From positions 1-14,835 of the forward strand of contig CAYQTO010000088.1 of assembly GCA_964420455.1 (NCBI GenBank): a stretch of 14,835 nt of DNA, given 5' to 3'. Source of the DNA: CAYQTO01 sp964420455 (GTDB lineage Bacteria > Sumerlaeota > Sumerlaeia > SLMS01). Under the pieces are notes generated by a model. It made no database searches and was not told where the DNA came from. It saw only the letters and a list, made by a program, of their open reading frames with translations. Positions 13,927 through 14,835 of this stretch are shown here, piece by piece. The stretch's first letter is position 1. Every line of letters begins with the position of its first letter. The translations under genes and the position numbers were made by a program.

Positions 13927-14835
13927 ATGGAGAAAAAGTCTCCGATTCCCTTCGTTCGCCTTTCCCTGACCTCCCTTTTCATGGGGCTGGCAAACCTTGT
14001 TCCGGGCGTTTCGGGGGGGACGATGGTCCTCGCCCTCGGGCTGTACGATGATTTCATCGGTTCGGTGGCGGAGATCAGCCGGCTGCGCATCCGCCTGCGG
14101 CCTCTCGTCGTCTTGGGCATCCTTTTCGGCGGAGCGGCCCTCACGATTCTCCTGTTTTCCTCTCTCATCCAGGGGCTGATGGAAACCCGGCTGCCGGCGA
14201 TGCTCGGGTTGTTCATTGGGATGACTCTGGGGGGGGCACCGGCCCTTTGGAGGGAGCTCCAGCCCCTGAGGCCGACGAGCGCCGCCGCTGCCGCCGCCGG
14301 CATCGCCGTCATGGCGGTGATTGCCTTCGCCCTGCGGCCCGGAACCATCGACACCAACTTTCTCTTCTTCTTCCTGGGGGGCGTCGTGGGCAGCGCCACC
14401 ATGATCCTCCCGGGCGTCTCCGGCAGCTACATGCTCCTGGTCCTGGGGTTGTACCTCCCGATCATCGGCGGCATCAGCGACATCAAGGATGCGTTGTCTG
14501 CGCGGGACGTGTCGCTCTTCGTCGCCAAGGCAGTCGAGATCGCCCTGCCGGTGGGGCTCGGGGTGGCGGTTGGCATCGTGGCACTGTCAAACCTGCTGAA
14601 ATTCTGCCTTGATCGCTTTCACGCAACGACGCTCGGGTTCCTGTTGGGGCTGCTTCTCGGTTCGGTGCTCGGGCTGTATCCGTTCAAGACGCCCACGTTC
14701 GACAAGCTGGTGCGCGATACGGTGGTGTTGGCGGACGGGTCGCGGGAACTCCGGGTGCTGGCCTTCAACGTCGAGGCGACGGAGGAGGACCCGATCTATC
14801 GGAGCCTCGCGCGGCTGGAGGAGAACGACGTGCGC
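13927..14835 (+). CDS. DUF368 family membrane protein (candidate polyprenyl-phosphate translocase), 3' partial
   Basis: The frame is open from the ATG at 13927 for 303 codons to the window end. A GGAG at 13912-13915 is a modestly placed Shine-Dalgarno. The two family hairpin motifs are clear: FMGLANLVPGVSGGTMVLALGLYDD near residues 18-42, and its inverted counterpart MILPGVSGSYMLLVLGLYLP near 159-178. Many hydrophobic helices lie between and after them. DUF368 proteins have been shown to recycle undecaprenyl phosphate across the cytoplasmic membrane, supporting peptidoglycan and surface-polymer synthesis; assignment of that role here is by family. After about residue 250 the sequence turns hydrophilic (TFDKLVRDTVVLADGSRELR, then EATEEDPIYRSLARLEEND), an insertion or tail that I do not expect at this position. 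The end lies outside the window. Confidence 0.85.
   Translation, partial: MEKKSPIPFVRLSLTSLFMGLANLVPGVSGGTMVLALGLYDDFIGSVAEISRLRIRLRPLVVLGILFGGAALTILLFSSLIQGLMETRLPAMLGLFIGMTLGGAPALWRELQPLRPTSAAAAAAGIAVMAVIAFALRPGTIDTNFLFFFLGGVVGSATMILPGVSGSYMLLVLGLYLPIIGGISDIKDALSARDVSLFVAKAVEIALPVGLGVAVGIVALSNLLKFCLDRFHATTLGFLLGLLLGSVLGLYPFKTPTFDKLVRDTVVLADGSRELRVLAFNVEATEEDPIYRSLARLEENDVR

Overview
The window is a GC-rich bacterial chromosome segment, roughly two-thirds G+C by eye, with a mosaic of housekeeping and secreted-protein genes on both strands. The pseudopilin near 10 kb has an alanine before the FTLIEL motif and an NFLEAQTRAKVSRAYSDL-type helix. That style, together with a GH172/DUF2961 lipoprotein and several carboxypeptidase-regulatory-like exported proteins, resembles gene content I associate with uncultivated PVC-adjacent or Sumerlaeota/Hydrogenedentota-like lineages. 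This is an inference from style; there is no rRNA or other decisive marker. I see no IS element, prophage, CRISPR array or tRNA.

Layout. 2-394 (+) is the 3' end of an exported carboxypeptidase-regulatory-like protein. 531-2662 (+) is a GH172 (DUF2961) lipoprotein with carbohydrate-binding-like and LamG-like C-terminal regions, interrupted by a -1 frameshift near 1268. 2711-3373 (+) is an ExoD-family membrane protein. 3380-4465 (-) is a GcvT-fold protein immediately downstream of proS (4470-5924, -). tilS (6053-7447, +) diverges from proS and is followed by a VIT-VWA exported protein (7512-9773, +). On the minus strand, a PGPGW membrane protein (11082-11504) precedes a DUF1579-like gene and a pseudopilin gene (9778-10979), which overlap by a GTGA. 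A second carboxypeptidase-regulatory-like exported protein (11796-12932, +) converges on an unrecognised gene (12929-13369, -) coupled to a DUF309 gene (13347-13805, -). The window ends inside a DUF368 membrane protein (13927 onward, +).

How the genes relate. proS and tilS form a divergent translation-related pair: prolyl-tRNA charging and tRNA-Ile lysidine formation. The envelope and extracellular genes (GH172, ExoD, VIT-VWA, pseudopilin, carboxypeptidase-regulatory-like proteins, DUF368) suggest polysaccharide handling and surface structures but do not form one recognisable pathway. Convergent neighbours are packed very tightly: gaps of 6 and 4 nt, and one 4-nt overlap on a shared TTAA.

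The most unusual signal is not a gene. The octamer GTCTATAC occurs ten times exactly in 14.8 kb, all inside genes, in both orientations and in more than one reading frame. I estimate about 0.1 copies expected for this base composition. Exact copies outnumber one-mismatch relatives, and some copies are accommodated by AT-rich rare codons (AGA, ATA). This looks like a genome-wide iterated DNA word of the HIP1 / DNA-uptake-sequence kind, held at DNA level rather than by protein sequence.
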